Shown here: positions 16,022-25,828 of the stretch, one piece after another | Position numbering within the stretch: position 1 is the stretch's first letter | Layout of the letters: every line of letters begins with the position of its first letter | Assembly: GCF_000026145.1 (NCBI RefSeq) | Contig: NC_009445.1 | Coordinates: forward strand, 5,796,501-5,860,500 | From: Bradyrhizobium sp. ORS 278 | Lineage (GTDB): Bacteria > Pseudomonadota > Alphaproteobacteria > Rhizobiales > Xanthobacteraceae | Direction of reading: 5' to 3' | Length of the DNA: 64,000 nucleotides | The notes under the pieces: model-generated | What the model was told of the DNA's origin: nothing | The model's input: the letters and a program-made list of their open reading frames with translations, nothing else | The model's database searches: none | Program-made: the position numbers and the translations under genes

Positions 16022-17065
16022 TCAGCGCCGGGCCGGCGCCGGCGCTTCCGATGACTGTTGCGGCGGCTGGTTGGCCGCCTGCGGCAGCAGATGGCGCGGC
16101 AGGATGATGCGCTGGCCGGGCACGAGCGGCTGGGTGGCGAGGCCACGGTTGGACTGCTGCAGGGCCCAGAGCGGAATACGGTACGCGGCGGCGATCTGGT
16201 CGAGGGTTTCGCCGGGGCGCACCGCAACGGCGGTGCCGCTGTCCCACAGCTCGACCGACGTCTTCGGCGGGATCAGATAGCGCAGCGGCACCGGATCCGC
16301 CTCCGCGCTGGCCGAGGTCTGCGAGAGCTGGCTGATCATGGTGACCAACTGAGCATGCACATCCTCCATCTTGTCGATGTTGATGTGTGTGACCTCGTCA
16401 TGGTCCTTCATGTCGAAGCTGGCGTAATGGCCGCGAAAGCCGGGCTCCGGCTTGACGTCGCCGCCGCCGAGAATGTTGTCGGACAGGAACAGGTTGATGA
16501 AGCGCTGCACGTTCGGCGGCACGCTCTTGGTCGCATGCGCGGGGTCGACGGTGACGACGAGCGCGACCGGAATGTTCTGCTCCTGCAGCGTGATCGCGAT
16601 GCGGACGCTGCAGAGTCCGCCCATCGAATGGCCGATCAGCACGATCGGTGCCTGGTCCTGGCGGTAGTTCTTGGCGACCTGAAGCGCGATCAGGTCGCAC
16701 AGCGTGAATTCATAGACGCTGGCCCAGTAGCCCGCCTTCTCGATCTTCTCGGCGAGGCGGTCCATGCCGGTGGAGAACAGCGGGCCGAGCGCGCCGCGGA
16801 ACAGATAGACCCGGGGCGGCGGCAGCGTCTGAACCGGCTCGGGAGGATGTTCCGGCGCGGCAGGGCGGATGGCAGCCTGGGTCGGTGACGCCGCGGCGGT
16901 CTTGGCGGCCTTGCCGGGGGCGGTTGCCGGAGCAGCTCCGGCCTTGGCGGTCGCCGGCGCGGCGGTCGCGATGAGCCCTGCGGCAAGCAGCCCGGACAGT
17001 CCCTGCCTGGCGGCAACCTGGGCGGCGCCGAGCCAGCCCCTCGCGATTCGCGCCGAACGGGTCAT
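16022..17065 (-). CDS. Exported alpha/beta hydrolase with C-terminal LysM domain
   Basis: 347 residues. A long N-terminal export signal (about 20-42) and an Ala/Pro-rich linker lead to an alpha/beta-hydrolase domain (85-275) with nucleophile elbow GHSMGG (Ser147). A LysM-like domain (about 285-330; VRPGETLDQIAAAYRIP...) closes the protein and should bind peptidoglycan. A wall-bound lipase/esterase-type activity is inferred. The core motif VYLFRGALGPLFSTGMDRLA is shared with the next upstream gene (VYLLRGVLNIFSLGLDDIA), so the two are paralogues. Confidence 0.75.
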   Translation of the reverse strand: MTRSARIARGWLGAAQVAARQGLSGLLAAGLIATAAPATAKAGAAPATAPGKAAKTAAASPTQAAIRPAAPEHPPEPVQTLPPPRVYLFRGALGPLFSTGMDRLAEKIEKAGYWASVYEFTLCDLIALQVAKNYRQDQAPIVLIGHSMGGLCSVRIAITLQEQNIPVALVVTVDPAHATKSVPPNVQRFINLFLSDNILGGGDVKPEPGFRGHYASFDMKDHDEVTHINIDKMEDVHAQLVTMISQLSQTSASAEADPVPLRYLIPPKTSVELWDSGTAVAVRPGETLDQIAAAYRIPLWALQQSNRGLATQPLVPGQRIILPRHLLPQAANQPPQQSSEAPAPARR

Positions 17066-17181
17066 TCGCGCTCCCGGGAAAACTCAAAGCTAGGAACAGG
17101 CTGGGTCATGCTGCCCTGCCATACCGCTTGTCGTCGCCGAATGGGAGCATTTTGGGGCGCCACAACGCGCCCCCCGGATGA

Positions 17182-17916
17182 CTACCGGTATCCCGTGGCG
17201 CTGGCGGCGCGCTGCGGGGCGGCCATGCGGGTCGGCGGCGCAGCCGGCTGCCGTCCCTTGCCGCTGAAGACGACCGAGTCGATGGCGCCGATCACCTTCT
17301 GCTGCATGATCTGGTTCTTCTCGATCGTGATGTGCCCGACGCCGGGCACCGCAGACCCCACGTCGACATTCTCGAGCTTGCCGTGGAAGCCGTCGTCACG
17401 GCGCACCGGCTCGCCGGCGCCGCTGGCGATATAGAAGTTGATGTAGCGCTCGGCATTGCCGCCGACGAGCTTGGTCTTGAACACGGAGTCGAGGCCGATC
17501 GCGAGCTTCACCGGCACGCCGAGCTGGCCGAGCTTGTTGATCATGTCCGGCAGCGCGGTCGCACCCGAGGAATGGCCGACCAGGATGATGGTTTTGATGC
17601 GGCCGGCCTTGTAGGCAGTCGCCGCATCGTCGGCGAGCGACGACCATGAGACGAAATTCGCGACGGTGTTCGGGATACCCTGCGAATCGAGCTTGGCGGC
17701 AATATCGTCAAGACCCAGAGAGAAGATGTTGAGCACGCCGCGCAGCAGGTAGACATGCGTGGTGCTGGCGGCGCTTGCCGCCGCCGGGCTGGGCGCGGCG
17801 CGGACGGACCCGGTTCCGAGCGGCAGGACCAGCGCGAGCGCCAGTGCGACCATGCCGAGCCAGCGCGTCGGAAGGCGCTGCGAGATGGTGCTGGTGGTGC
17901 TGATTCGTGGCGTCAT
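17182..17916 (-). CDS. Exported alpha/beta hydrolase-like protein (paralogue without LysM)
   Basis: 244 residues. A signal peptide (about 15-40) precedes a domain with the elbow GHSSGA (Ser116) and the same VYLLRG...FSLGLDDIA entry as its neighbour at 16022. The LysM domain is missing and the end is an Ala/Pro/Arg-rich tail. The ATG at 17916 has AAGGA upstream; the open frame to 17985 is not needed. It lies upstream of the LysM paralogue on the same strand with a 116-base gap. Function is inferred from fold only. Confidence 0.7.
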   Translation of the reverse strand: MTPRISTTSTISQRLPTRWLGMVALALALVLPLGTGSVRAAPSPAAASAASTTHVYLLRGVLNIFSLGLDDIAAKLDSQGIPNTVANFVSWSSLADDAATAYKAGRIKTIILVGHSSGATALPDMINKLGQLGVPVKLAIGLDSVFKTKLVGGNAERYINFYIASGAGEPVRRDDGFHGKLENVDVGSAVPGVGHITIEKNQIMQQKVIGAIDSVVFSGKGRQPAAPPTRMAAPQRAASATGYR

Positions 17917-18192
17917 CGGTCCTTCTCCACGGCGGAAATGTCGAGACGGCGCGAACCGTACAAGAGATGCTCGCGGACGCAACATGGCACGGCATCAGCG
18001 GCGGCGTTCATCATTCCGACGTGGCCGCACGGCAACACCTGACGGAATTGGCCACGGAAAAGTCCCGATATCGACATGATCCATTCACGGGCCTGCGATT
18101 GCGGGACAGTGACCTCGTCCCTATCTGAGCGCTTCGCCCGCACATGCGCGTCTCATTCGCGCAGGCTCCCGAATCACACCGAATCCCCCGTA

Positions 18193-19113
18193 ATGGCTCC
18201 CGTCATTTCTGTTTCCGGCCTGTCGAAGACCTATCCGTCGGGCTTCACCTCGCTCAACAACATCAATCTGTCGATCGAGCGCGGCGAGATCTTCGCGCTG
18301 CTCGGCCCGAACGGCGCCGGCAAGACGACGCTGATCAGCATCATCTGCGGCATCGTCAATGCGTCGACGGGTAAGGTGGCGGTCGGCGGGCACGACATCA
18401 ACGATGGTTACCGCGCGGCGCGGTCGCTGATCGGGCTGGTGCCGCAGGAGCTGCATACCGATTCGTTCGAGAGCGTGTGGGCGACCGTGAGCTTCAGCCG
18501 CGGCCTGTTCGGCAAGCCTCGTAATCCCGCGCTGATCGAGAAGATCCTCAAGGATCTCTCGCTGTGGGACAAGAAGGACGCCAAGATCATCACGCTGTCC
18601 GGCGGCATGAAGCGCCGCGTGATGATCGCCAAGGCGCTGTCGCACGAGCCGCAGGTGCTGTTCCTGGACGAGCCGACCGCGGGCGTCGACGTCGAGCTGC
18701 GAAAGGGCATGTGGGACGTCGTGCGCGAGCTCAAGGCCGCCGGCGTCACCATCATCCTGACCACGCACTACATCGAGGAAGCCGAGGAGATGGCCGACCG
18801 TGTCGGCGTCATCAACAAGGGCGAGATCGTGCTGGTCGAAGACAAGGCCAAGCTGATGCAGAAGCTCGGCCGCAAGCGGCTGTCCCTGCAACTGCAGCAC
18901 AGGATCGACAGCATTCCCGACGCGCTCGCGCCGTATCATCTCACGCTGTCCGCCGACGGCTGGCGGCTCGCCTATGACTACGACACCAAGGGCGAGCGCA
19001 CCGGCATCACCAGCCTGCTCGGCGATCTCCGCTCCGCCGGCATCCGCTTCGTCGATCTCGAGACCAAGCAATCCTCCCTCGAAGACATCTTCGTCAGCCT
19101 GGTGAGCCAATGA
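18193..19113 (+). CDS. ABC transporter ATP-binding protein (YadG-like)
   Basis: 306 residues. Walker [10 protein letters not shown] (38-46), signature LSGGMKRR, Walker [13 protein letters not shown] and the switch His in [14 protein letters not shown] make it an ABC-2-type export ATPase. Length and partner match E. coli YadG/YadH. The open frame begins at 18076 but homology starts at the ATG at 18193. It overlaps the permease start by ATGA, so the two form one exporter. Substrate unknown; YadGH-like systems are uncharacterised. Confidence 0.88.
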   Translation: MAPVISVSGLSKTYPSGFTSLNNINLSIERGEIFALLGPNGAGKTTLISIICGIVNASTGKVAVGGHDINDGYRAARSLIGLVPQELHTDSFESVWATVSFSRGLFGKPRNPALIEKILKDLSLWDKKDAKIITLSGGMKRRVMIAKALSHEPQVLFLDEPTAGVDVELRKGMWDVVRELKAAGVTIILTTHYIEEAEEMADRVGVINKGEIVLVEDKAKLMQKLGRKRLSLQLQHRIDSIPDALAPYHLTLSADGWRLAYDYDTKGERTGITSLLGDLRSAGIRFVDLETKQSSLEDIFVSLVSQ

Positions 19114-19871
19114 ATCTGCGAGCCGTCGGCGCAATCTATAAATTCGAGATGGCCCGCACCTGGCGCACGATCCTGCAGAGCATCGTGTCGCCGGTCGTCT
19201 CGACCTCGCTGTATTTCGTGGTGTTCGGCGCGGCGATCGGCTCGCGCATCAGCGAGGTTCAGGGCGTCAGCTACGGCACGTTCATCGTGCCCGGTCTCGT
19301 GATGCTGTCGGTGCTCACGCAGAGCATCGCCAACGCCTCGTTCGGGATCTACTTCCCGAAATTCATCGGCACGATCTACGAGATCCTGTCGGCGCCGATC
19401 TCGCATGTCGAGATCGTGCTCGGCTATGTCGGCGCGGCCGCGACCAAATCGATCATTCTCGGCCTGATCATCCTGGCCACGGCCGGGCTGTTCGTGCCGC
19501 TGCACATCCAGCATCCGGTGTGGATGCTGTCGTTCCTGGTGCTCACAGCGGTGACCTTCAGCCTGTTCGGCTTCATCATCGGCATCTGGGCCGACGGCTT
19601 CGAGAAGCTGCAGATGATCCCGATGCTGGTGGTGACGCCGCTGACCTTCCTCGGCGGCAGCTTCTACTCGGTCAACATGCTGCCGCCGACCTGGCACTCG
19701 ATCGCGCTGCTCAACCCGGTGGTCTACCTGATCTCCGGCTTCCGCTGGAGCTTCTATGAGATCGCCGACGTCAGGGTGGAGATCAGCGTCGCGATGACGT
19801 TGGCGTTCCTCGCGATCTGCATGACCGTGATCTGGTGGATCTTCAAGACGGGCTATCGGCTCAAGCGCTGA
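19110..19871 (+). CDS. ABC-2 type transporter permease (YadH-like)
   Basis: 253 residues with six membrane helices in the ABC-2 layout, including the conserved region [21 protein letters not shown] before the last helices. The start overlaps the ATPase stop by four bases. Together with the preceding ATPase it should form a homodimeric exporter in the inner membrane. The gene ends 16 bases from the convergent small Gly-rich gene. Confidence 0.88.
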   Translation: MNLRAVGAIYKFEMARTWRTILQSIVSPVVSTSLYFVVFGAAIGSRISEVQGVSYGTFIVPGLVMLSVLTQSIANASFGIYFPKFIGTIYEILSAPISHVEIVLGYVGAAATKSIILGLIILATAGLFVPLHIQHPVWMLSFLVLTAVTFSLFGFIIGIWADGFEKLQMIPMLVVTPLTFLGGSFYSVNMLPPTWHSIALLNPVVYLISGFRWSFYEIADVRVEISVAMTLAFLAICMTVIWWIFKTGYRLKR

Positions 19872-19887
19872 GCCGGCGCCGCTCGGG

Positions 19888-20238
19888 CTACTTGTAGCAG
19901 TGGAAGTGACCGTAGCCGTCGCGATAACCGCGGCAATGATAGTGCCGGTGATAGTAGGCGCGATGCGGAATGCCGAGCGCGCCCTCGACGGCGCCGACCG
20001 CACCACCCACGCCGGCGCCGACGGCGCCTCCGACCACGCCGCCCACCGGGCCTGCGATGCGATGGCCTTCATGCGCGCCTTCATGGGCGCCGCGGATGAT
20101 GCCCTGGGCATGAGCGAATTGCGGGAGCGCGACCCAGGCCAGCGCCAGGATGAACAGCGCCAGCGCTGCAAGCAGATAGGTCAGCCGCTGCGGCGCCCGG
20201 TCATCGAGCACCGCCGTCTTGGCCTTCATCGTCAACAT
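19888..20238 (-). CDS. Small exported Gly-rich protein with glycine zipper
   Basis: 116 residues. A signal or anchor helix (about 22-42, ending FAHAQG) precedes a HEGAHEGH stretch and a glycine zipper (VGGVVGGAVGAGVGGAVGAV). The tail is rich in Tyr, His and Arg, with two Cys near the end (HCRGYRDGYGHFHCYK). Glycine zippers of this type insert into membranes. The start at 20238 is favoured by AGGG seven bases upstream; ATG at 20229 is possible. I do not recognise a characterised homologue. Confidence 0.6.
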   Translation of the reverse strand: MLTMKAKTAVLDDRAPQRLTYLLAALALFILALAWVALPQFAHAQGIIRGAHEGAHEGHRIAGPVGGVVGGAVGAGVGGAVGAVEGALGIPHRAYYHRHYHCRGYRDGYGHFHCYK

Positions 20239-20572
20239 TTTGAACCCTGGGAACTGCATGGAGGACTATCTGGAACGCGGATGCGGCCAAAAAGTTGCGG
20301 GGGCGCGATGAATGGGGCGGATTAGAGAGGTCCTAAAACACCGGCCGGCCTTCAAGACCGGCTTCCACGACCAGTCGCGAAAATGTCACTTCCGATGAAC
20401 GGCCCGGCGTCTTTGCCTCATCCGTGCCGGACATTAAGGTTGAGACCTGCGCCGGCTGGAACAAAGCGCGGACTTCCGACATAGTGCAGGCCGCTCCGGT
20501 GATCCCTGCGGCAAATTCTAGACACCGTTTCAAGGTCTCGCCAAAGTCGAGGGCCTGGAGGCCAGAGGTTAG
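20239..20572. other. Divergent intergenic region between Gly-rich and L,D-transpeptidase genes
   Basis: 334 bases without a supported gene. It must hold the promoters of two divergent genes. A GCCGG/CCGGC inverted pair around 20342-20362 is the only structure I see, and it has no T-tract. Confidence 0.4.
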
Positions 20573-21379
20573 ATGCGTACCAGTCTTTTTGCAGTTGCCG
20601 GTTTTGCCCTGCTGTTCGCCACGCCGGCGCTGGCGAAGATCGACATCACCGTCGACAAGAACAACCAGATCATGACGGTCGCCGTCGATGGCGTCGAGCG
20701 CTACCGCTGGCCGGTCTCCACCGGCATCCCGTCGCGCGAGACGCCGAATGGCACCTTCAGGGCCTTCCGCATGGAGGCCGACCATTTCTCGAAGGAGTTC
20801 GACGATGCGCCGATGCCGCATTCGATCTTCTTCACCAAGGTCGGACATGCCATCCACGGCACCGACTCCGAAGGCCGGCTAGGCACGCCCGCGTCGCACG
20901 GCTGCGTCCGGCTGTCGAAGGCGAACGCCACGACGCTCTATGATCTGGTGCAGAAGGACGGCGTGCTCAACACCACGGTGACCCTGACCGGATCGGCGGA
21001 AGTGGCGCTGGCGCGCAATCCTCGCCGTGGCACCGCAGTCGCCCGTCGTGACGTCCAGCCGCAATATGACAGCAATGGCGAACCGGTCGTGCTGACGCCG
21101 CAGCCGCAATTGCTGCCGGGACGTCAGGTCTTGCCCCAGCAGCGTGCGGATGACGGATACATCTATCCGGCCGATGGCAGCGACAATGGCGCGCGCTATC
21201 CGGCGCCGCGCGGCACCAGCCGCCAAGTCTACGGCGCACAAACGTATGGCGCGCAGGCCTATCCGCAGCAGCAGCCGCAGTATTCCTACGACTACGACAA
21301 CCCGAGCTACGCGCAGCCACGCTACTACCAGCCGCGCCAGTCCTATCAGCCGCGCGGCTATTATACCTATCAGGATTGA
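20573..21379 (+). CDS. L,D-transpeptidase (YkuD family)
   Basis: 268 residues. Signal peptide 1-21 (ending PALA). The YkuD catalytic domain (22-140) has IHGT (His95) and SHGCVRL (His109, Cys111), the full active-site set, so it should form 3-3 peptidoglycan cross-links or attach proteins in the periplasm. The C-terminal half (about 150-268) is Gln/Tyr/Pro/Arg-rich low complexity without a known fold. The ATG has GAGG seven bases upstream. It stands alone; the next gene is convergent across a palindromic repeat. Confidence 0.88.
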   Translation: MRTSLFAVAGFALLFATPALAKIDITVDKNNQIMTVAVDGVERYRWPVSTGIPSRETPNGTFRAFRMEADHFSKEFDDAPMPHSIFFTKVGHAIHGTDSEGRLGTPASHGCVRLSKANATTLYDLVQKDGVLNTTVTLTGSAEVALARNPRRGTAVARRDVQPQYDSNGEPVVLTPQPQLLPGRQVLPQQRADDGYIYPADGSDNGARYPAPRGTSRQVYGAQTYGAQAYPQQQPQYSYDYDNPSYAQPRYYQPRQSYQPRGYYTYQD

Positions 21380-21496
21380 CCCCGATCGGCGGAGGCCGGA
21401 TCCGCTGCGCGAGACCCGGCTCGGTCTCTCTCCCCGCCTCAGCCAGATCGATCGCATCTGACGATCGCAGTTATCATGCGGTCGTCTCTCCAAAGT

Positions 21497-21582
21497 CGTC
21501 ATGGCCGGGCTTGTCCCGGCCATCCACGTCGGCGGGAGTGCTGGGATCGACGTGGATGCCCGGGACAAGCCCGGGCATGACG
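21497..21582. repeat. Palindromic repeat between ykuD-type and sugar permease genes
   Basis: 86 bases with CGTCATGGCCGGGCTTGTC at one end and the near complement GACAAGCCCGGGCATGACG at the other. Inner arms ATCCACGTCG and CGACGTGGAT match. It sits between two convergent genes and could act as a bidirectional terminator. This is one of the dispersed palindrome families seen several times in the window. Confidence 0.8.
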
Positions 21583-21639
21583 GAGTTGGCAGGTTCTCTC
21601 GCCGGTACGCTGCGAATCTCCATATCCGATAGCCCTGCC

Positions 21640-22665
21640 CTATTCGGCGCTGACGCGCTCCAGCGTGGCCGGCTTGGTCTCGGCACTCACCTGCCCCCGC
21701 GCCGACGGCGCACGCTGGCGGCGCTGCACCAGATACTGGTCGGCCAGCACGCCGATTAGGATCACGGTGCCCATCACAGCGAAATTCAGCGAGCTCGGAA
21801 TGCCCAAGAGGTTGACCAGGTTCTGCAGCACCTGCAGCAGGATCGTGCCGAGTACGACGCCGATGATCGAGCCCTCGCCGCCGCGCAGCGAGCAGCCGCC
21901 GAGCACAGCGGCAGCGATCGCGTAGAGCTCGTAGAACGAGCCGTGCACCGCCGGCGAGATCGAGCGGGTGTACATCGCGAGAAGGACCGCCGCCAGCGCG
22001 GTCAGGCCGCCGCAGATCACATAGGCCGATATCGTGACGCGGTCGGACCGGATGCCGGAATAGCGTGCGGCCTCCTCGTTCTTGCCGACGGCGTAGAAAT
22101 AGCGGCCGTAGACCGAGCGATGCAGCACCAGCCAGGCAATGCCGGCCACGATCACCAGCGCCACGACGCTGTGCGGCAGCGGGAAGCCGAGCACATTGGT
22201 GCGGCCGGCCGTCAGCCATTCCAGCACCGGGAAGCTCGCGCCATAGCCGAAACCGGCGGTCGCGTCCTCGGTGTAGTAGCGCGCGGCGCCGCGATAGATC
22301 AGGAGCCCGCAAAGGGTCACTACGAACGGCTGAATCTTCATCTTGGTGACCAGCGTGCCGTGAATGGTGCCGATCGCGACGCCGCCGAGAATGATCAGGA
22401 CAAAGGCCAGGATCCAGTCGACGTCGCGGTTGACGATCAGGTCGATGAACAGCACGCCCAGCAGCGCGATGACCGATCCGACCGCCAGCTCGATGCCGCC
22501 GACGATGATGACGAAGGCCTCCGCGATCGAGAAGATGCCGAACATGCCGACCTGATTGGCCGTGTTCGACAGATTGCCGACCAGCAGGAAGCGCGGATTG
22601 ATGAACGCCACCACCGCGCCGACCACCAGGATCAGGACCAGGAGGCTGAGATCTTTCTTGTGCAC
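21640..22665 (-). CDS. Sugar ABC transporter permease (RbsC/AraH family)
   Basis: 341 residues with eight to ten membrane helices and the family blocks GGIELAVGSVIALLG and LGGCSLRGGEGSIIGVVLGT. It is the membrane channel of a ribose/galactose-type importer. It is the third gene of a binding protein-ATPase-permease operon, 12 bases after the ATPase stop. The tail is a short Gln/Arg-rich cytoplasmic stretch. The sugar is not identifiable from the permease. Confidence 0.9.
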   Translation of the reverse strand: MHKKDLSLLVLILVVGAVVAFINPRFLLVGNLSNTANQVGMFGIFSIAEAFVIIVGGIELAVGSVIALLGVLFIDLIVNRDVDWILAFVLIILGGVAIGTIHGTLVTKMKIQPFVVTLCGLLIYRGAARYYTEDATAGFGYGASFPVLEWLTAGRTNVLGFPLPHSVVALVIVAGIAWLVLHRSVYGRYFYAVGKNEEAARYSGIRSDRVTISAYVICGGLTALAAVLLAMYTRSISPAVHGSFYELYAIAAAVLGGCSLRGGEGSIIGVVLGTILLQVLQNLVNLLGIPSSLNFAVMGTVILIGVLADQYLVQRRQRAPSARGQVSAETKPATLERVSAE

Positions 22666-22677
22666 CGTCCCCTCGCT

Positions 22678-24180
22678 CTAGATCGTATGGCCGACAGCGA
22701 GCTGGAGCACATTGTGCTCGCTGAACTCGCTGCGCGCCAGAAAGCCGGAGATTCGCCCTTCATGCATCACCGCGATCCGGTCGCTCACCCCGATCACCTC
22801 TTCCATGTCGCTCGAGATCATCAGGATGGCGACGCCTGAGTCGGCGAGCCGCCGCAGCATGTCGTAGATCTCCTGCTTGGCGCCGACATCGATGCCGCGG
22901 GTCGGCTCGTCGAAGATCAGGACCTTGGGCCGCATCGACAGCCATTTGGCGAGCACGACCTTCTGCTGGTTGCCGCCCGACAGAGTACCGACCGTCGTTC
23001 GCACGTCCGTCGTCCGGATGTTGAGCCGCTCCCGCTGGCGATCGGCATTCTCGGTCTCGCTTGCGGTATCGACCAGTCCGAAGCGCGAATGGGAAGCGAG
23101 GTCCGGCAGCGAGATGTTCTCGGCGATCGCGAGGTCGAGCAGCAGGCCGCAGCCCTTGCGGTCTTCCGGCACGAGATAGATGCCGCGATCGATCGCGGTG
23201 CGCGGCGTGGCGATGCGGATCGGCGTACCTTCGAGATGGACGCCGCCGGCGAGCAGGGGATCGACGCCGAAGATGGCGCGCGCAAGCTCGGTGCGGCCCG
23301 AGCCGACCAGGCCGGCAAGCCCGAGGATCTCGCCACGCCGGAGCTGCAGGCTGACGCTCTGGCCTGGATAGGTGGAGGTCACGGCATCGACGACGTCGAG
23401 AACGGCACCGCCCGGCGGCGCGGCCGGCGGGACGTAGATGGAGCGCAGGTCGCGGCCGATCATCAGCCGGATCATCGCGGCAGGATTGAGCTGGTCGCGG
23501 GCCAGCGCGCCGACCATGCGGCCATCGCGCAGCACGATGGCGCGGTCGGCGCATTGCATCACCTCGTTCAGGCGATGGGTGATGAAGATGACGCTGACGC
23601 CGTCGGCCTTCAGGCCGGCGATGACCTGCATCAGCCGCTCGGTCTCGGACAATGTGAGGCTCGACGTCGGCTCGTCCATGATGACACAGCGCGCGTCGAG
23701 CGAGAGCGCCTTGATGATCTCGACCAGCTGGCGCTGCGCCAGCGACAACTCGGCCAGCGGCGTGTCGGGCTCGAAATCCGCGCCGAGCCGCGCGATCAGC
23801 GGCCGCACCTTGGCCGTGAGCGCCGTGCGATCGATCAGCCGCAGCGGCCCGCCATAGACCGGCTCGCGACCGATATAGACGTTGCCGGCGACGTCGAGAT
23901 TGTCGAACAGGTTCAGCTCCTGGTGCACGAAGGCGATGCCGGCGGCGATCGCATCCGTGACTGTGTAGCTGGTCCGGTCGCTGCCATCGATCCGGATCGT
24001 CCCGCGGCTCGGCGCCACGACGCCGCCGAGCACGCGCATCAAGGTCGACTTGCCGGCGCCATTCTCGCCGAGCAGCGCGATCACTTCGCCCGGCGCGACC
24101 GACAGGCTGACGTGGTCGAGCGCGACCACGCCAGGATAGGTCTTGCCGATGTCGATCAGCTCGAGGAAGGGCTCGCGCAC
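22678..24180 (-). CDS. Sugar ABC transporter ATP-binding protein (RbsA/MglA family)
   Basis: 500 residues made of two fused ABC ATPase domains. The first has GENGAGKST (about 37-45) and the LSLAQRQLVEI signature; the second has a degenerate GLVGSGRTEL P-loop and the LSGGNQQKVVLAKWL signature with DEPTRGIDVGAK. This arrangement is normal for the family. It energises import through the permease encoded 12 bases downstream. Confidence 0.92.
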   Translation of the reverse strand: MREPFLELIDIGKTYPGVVALDHVSLSVAPGEVIALLGENGAGKSTLMRVLGGVVAPSRGTIRIDGSDRTSYTVTDAIAAGIAFVHQELNLFDNLDVAGNVYIGREPVYGGPLRLIDRTALTAKVRPLIARLGADFEPDTPLAELSLAQRQLVEIIKALSLDARCVIMDEPTSSLTLSETERLMQVIAGLKADGVSVIFITHRLNEVMQCADRAIVLRDGRMVGALARDQLNPAAMIRLMIGRDLRSIYVPPAAPPGGAVLDVVDAVTSTYPGQSVSLQLRRGEILGLAGLVGSGRTELARAIFGVDPLLAGGVHLEGTPIRIATPRTAIDRGIYLVPEDRKGCGLLLDLAIAENISLPDLASHSRFGLVDTASETENADRQRERLNIRTTDVRTTVGTLSGGNQQKVVLAKWLSMRPKVLIFDEPTRGIDVGAKQEIYDMLRRLADSGVAILMISSDMEEVIGVSDRIAVMHEGRISGFLARSEFSEHNVLQLAVGHTI

Positions 24181-24193
24181 GCCGGCCGTCGCG

Positions 24194-25147
24194 TCACTTC
24201 TTCAGCATCGTCTTCATCTGCGCCATGAAGTCGTCGACGTTCGACTTCTCGATCACCTTGCCGGGCACGATGATGATGCCGTTGGCCGGAACGCCGGACT
24301 TGTCGCCCTGCACCACCTTCGCCATCAGCTTCATGCCCTGATAGCCCCACTCGAACGGCTGCTGCACGACGGTGCCCTCGATGGCGCCGTCCTTGACGCC
24401 GCCAAGCGTGATCGGATCCTCGTCGAAGCCGATGATCTTGATCTTGCCGAGCTTGCCGGCCTCCTTCAGCACCTCGTAGATCCGCGGCGTGTTGTAGGAG
24501 TAGAAGCCGACCAGACAGCTCACGTCCGGCATGGCCGCCAGGATGTCCTCGACATTGCGCTTGGCGCGGGTCTGATCGATCTCGTCGCCGCGGACGTCGA
24601 CCAGCTCGACCTTCGAGCCCTTGATCGTCTCCTTCACGCCCTCGATGCGCTCGCGCGCATTGTCGGCGCCGAGCAGGCCGACGAAGCCGACGCACTTGCC
24701 GCCATTCGGCAGCGCCTTCAGCATCAGCTTGCCGGCATCCTTGCCGAGTTCGGTGTTGGAGGAGCCGATATAGGCAATGCGCTTCGATTGCGGCGCGTCG
24801 CTGTCGGTGGTGAAGAGCACCGTCTGTCCGGCGATCTTGTTGAGATGCTCGGTCTGGTTCTTCGGATCGACGGCGCTGACCATGATGCCGGCGGCGCCGG
24901 CCGCGACGAGATCATCCAGCATGCGCTGCTGCACGGCGGCCGCCGCCTGCTCCGGATATTTGAGCTGCAGGGTGTAATCGGGCAGTTCGCCCTGCGCCTT
25001 CTTCAGGCCGGCCTCGGCGATCTTCCAGAAATCGGACGCGCCGTTGACCACGAAGGCGAGCACCTTCTTATCGGCCGCTCCCGCCGAGCCCATGCCGAGC
25101 GCCATCGCCAACAGAGCAGACGCGCCGACCATCCAAAGACGCTTCAT
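24194..25147 (-). CDS. Sugar ABC transporter substrate-binding protein (RbsB family)
   Basis: 317 residues. Signal peptide 1-24 (ending SAGAADK). The two-lobed type I periplasmic binding fold shows FWKIAEAGLKKA, GIMVSAVDPK, YIGSSNTELGKDAG and IIGFDEDP...GTVVQQPFEWGY. It captures a sugar or sugar-like solute for the transporter encoded next. It is the first gene of the operon. No regulator or catabolic gene is adjacent, so the substrate is open. Confidence 0.9.
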   Translation of the reverse strand: MKRLWMVGASALLAMALGMGSAGAADKKVLAFVVNGASDFWKIAEAGLKKAQGELPDYTLQLKYPEQAAAAVQQRMLDDLVAAGAAGIMVSAVDPKNQTEHLNKIAGQTVLFTTDSDAPQSKRIAYIGSSNTELGKDAGKLMLKALPNGGKCVGFVGLLGADNARERIEGVKETIKGSKVELVDVRGDEIDQTRAKRNVEDILAAMPDVSCLVGFYSYNTPRIYEVLKEAGKLGKIKIIGFDEDPITLGGVKDGAIEGTVVQQPFEWGYQGMKLMAKVVQGDKSGVPANGIIIVPGKVIEKSNVDDFMAQMKTMLKK

Positions 25148-25828
25148 CGAACCCCTCCCATGTAAGCCGGCCTGCTTGATGCGACCGGCGTTTTGGACTC
25201 ACGACAGATGCGACTTGCCCGAACGATCGCTCGACCCGGGCCTTGCGGGACCTCCGCCTCGGCGCCGCCGGCATCAGCCGGTCGTCGACCTTTTGAAAGC
25301 CACGACCGCCATTCCCGGCACGGAGCGACGTCGGACATTTGCGGCGCCGCTGCCGACAAACGTGCCCCGCTGCGAAGCCGCATTCTGCGGTCTCTCATGA
25401 GGGGCGCACCTCAGGTAGCATGGTGGTGACCGGCACGCAACAGATGACCATGACAGTCTGACGCAACTCTCGCGTTTTGCGCCGCGGTACGCTCAGCTTT
25501 GCCAAGCCTCGTTATCCAGGACATGCGGCGGCGCAACAGGTCGGCCGCCCCATTCGAGGCGCGCACCTCTTTCTGATCGGATCGAAACAGCGGTTCGACA
25601 TCGATCCTTCCATGACCCGCAACGGCCGGCGGCGCCCACGGCGGCATCTCGGGTTCTGGGAGAAGCATCCCTCGATCTTGCAGCAGCACTTCCTCAGCGT
25701 CAGGGCGGCATGATCTTTCGGCCGCACATCGCATGCGACACCGAGCATCAGGCGGCGCGAAATTGACTTGCTGCACCGCCCTCGTATTGTGGCGGCATAT
25801 TTCCCGAGTTTGCAGATAAGGTCCGTTG
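25148..25828. other. 681-base stretch with no recognisable gene
   Basis: Short open frames on both strands look like chance frames and match nothing I know. It must carry the promoter of the sugar transporter operon (leftwards) and that of the acyl carrier/FAAL genes (rightwards). No repeat or RNA gene was seen. Its size suggests decayed sequence or an unrecognised RNA. Confidence 0.4.
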
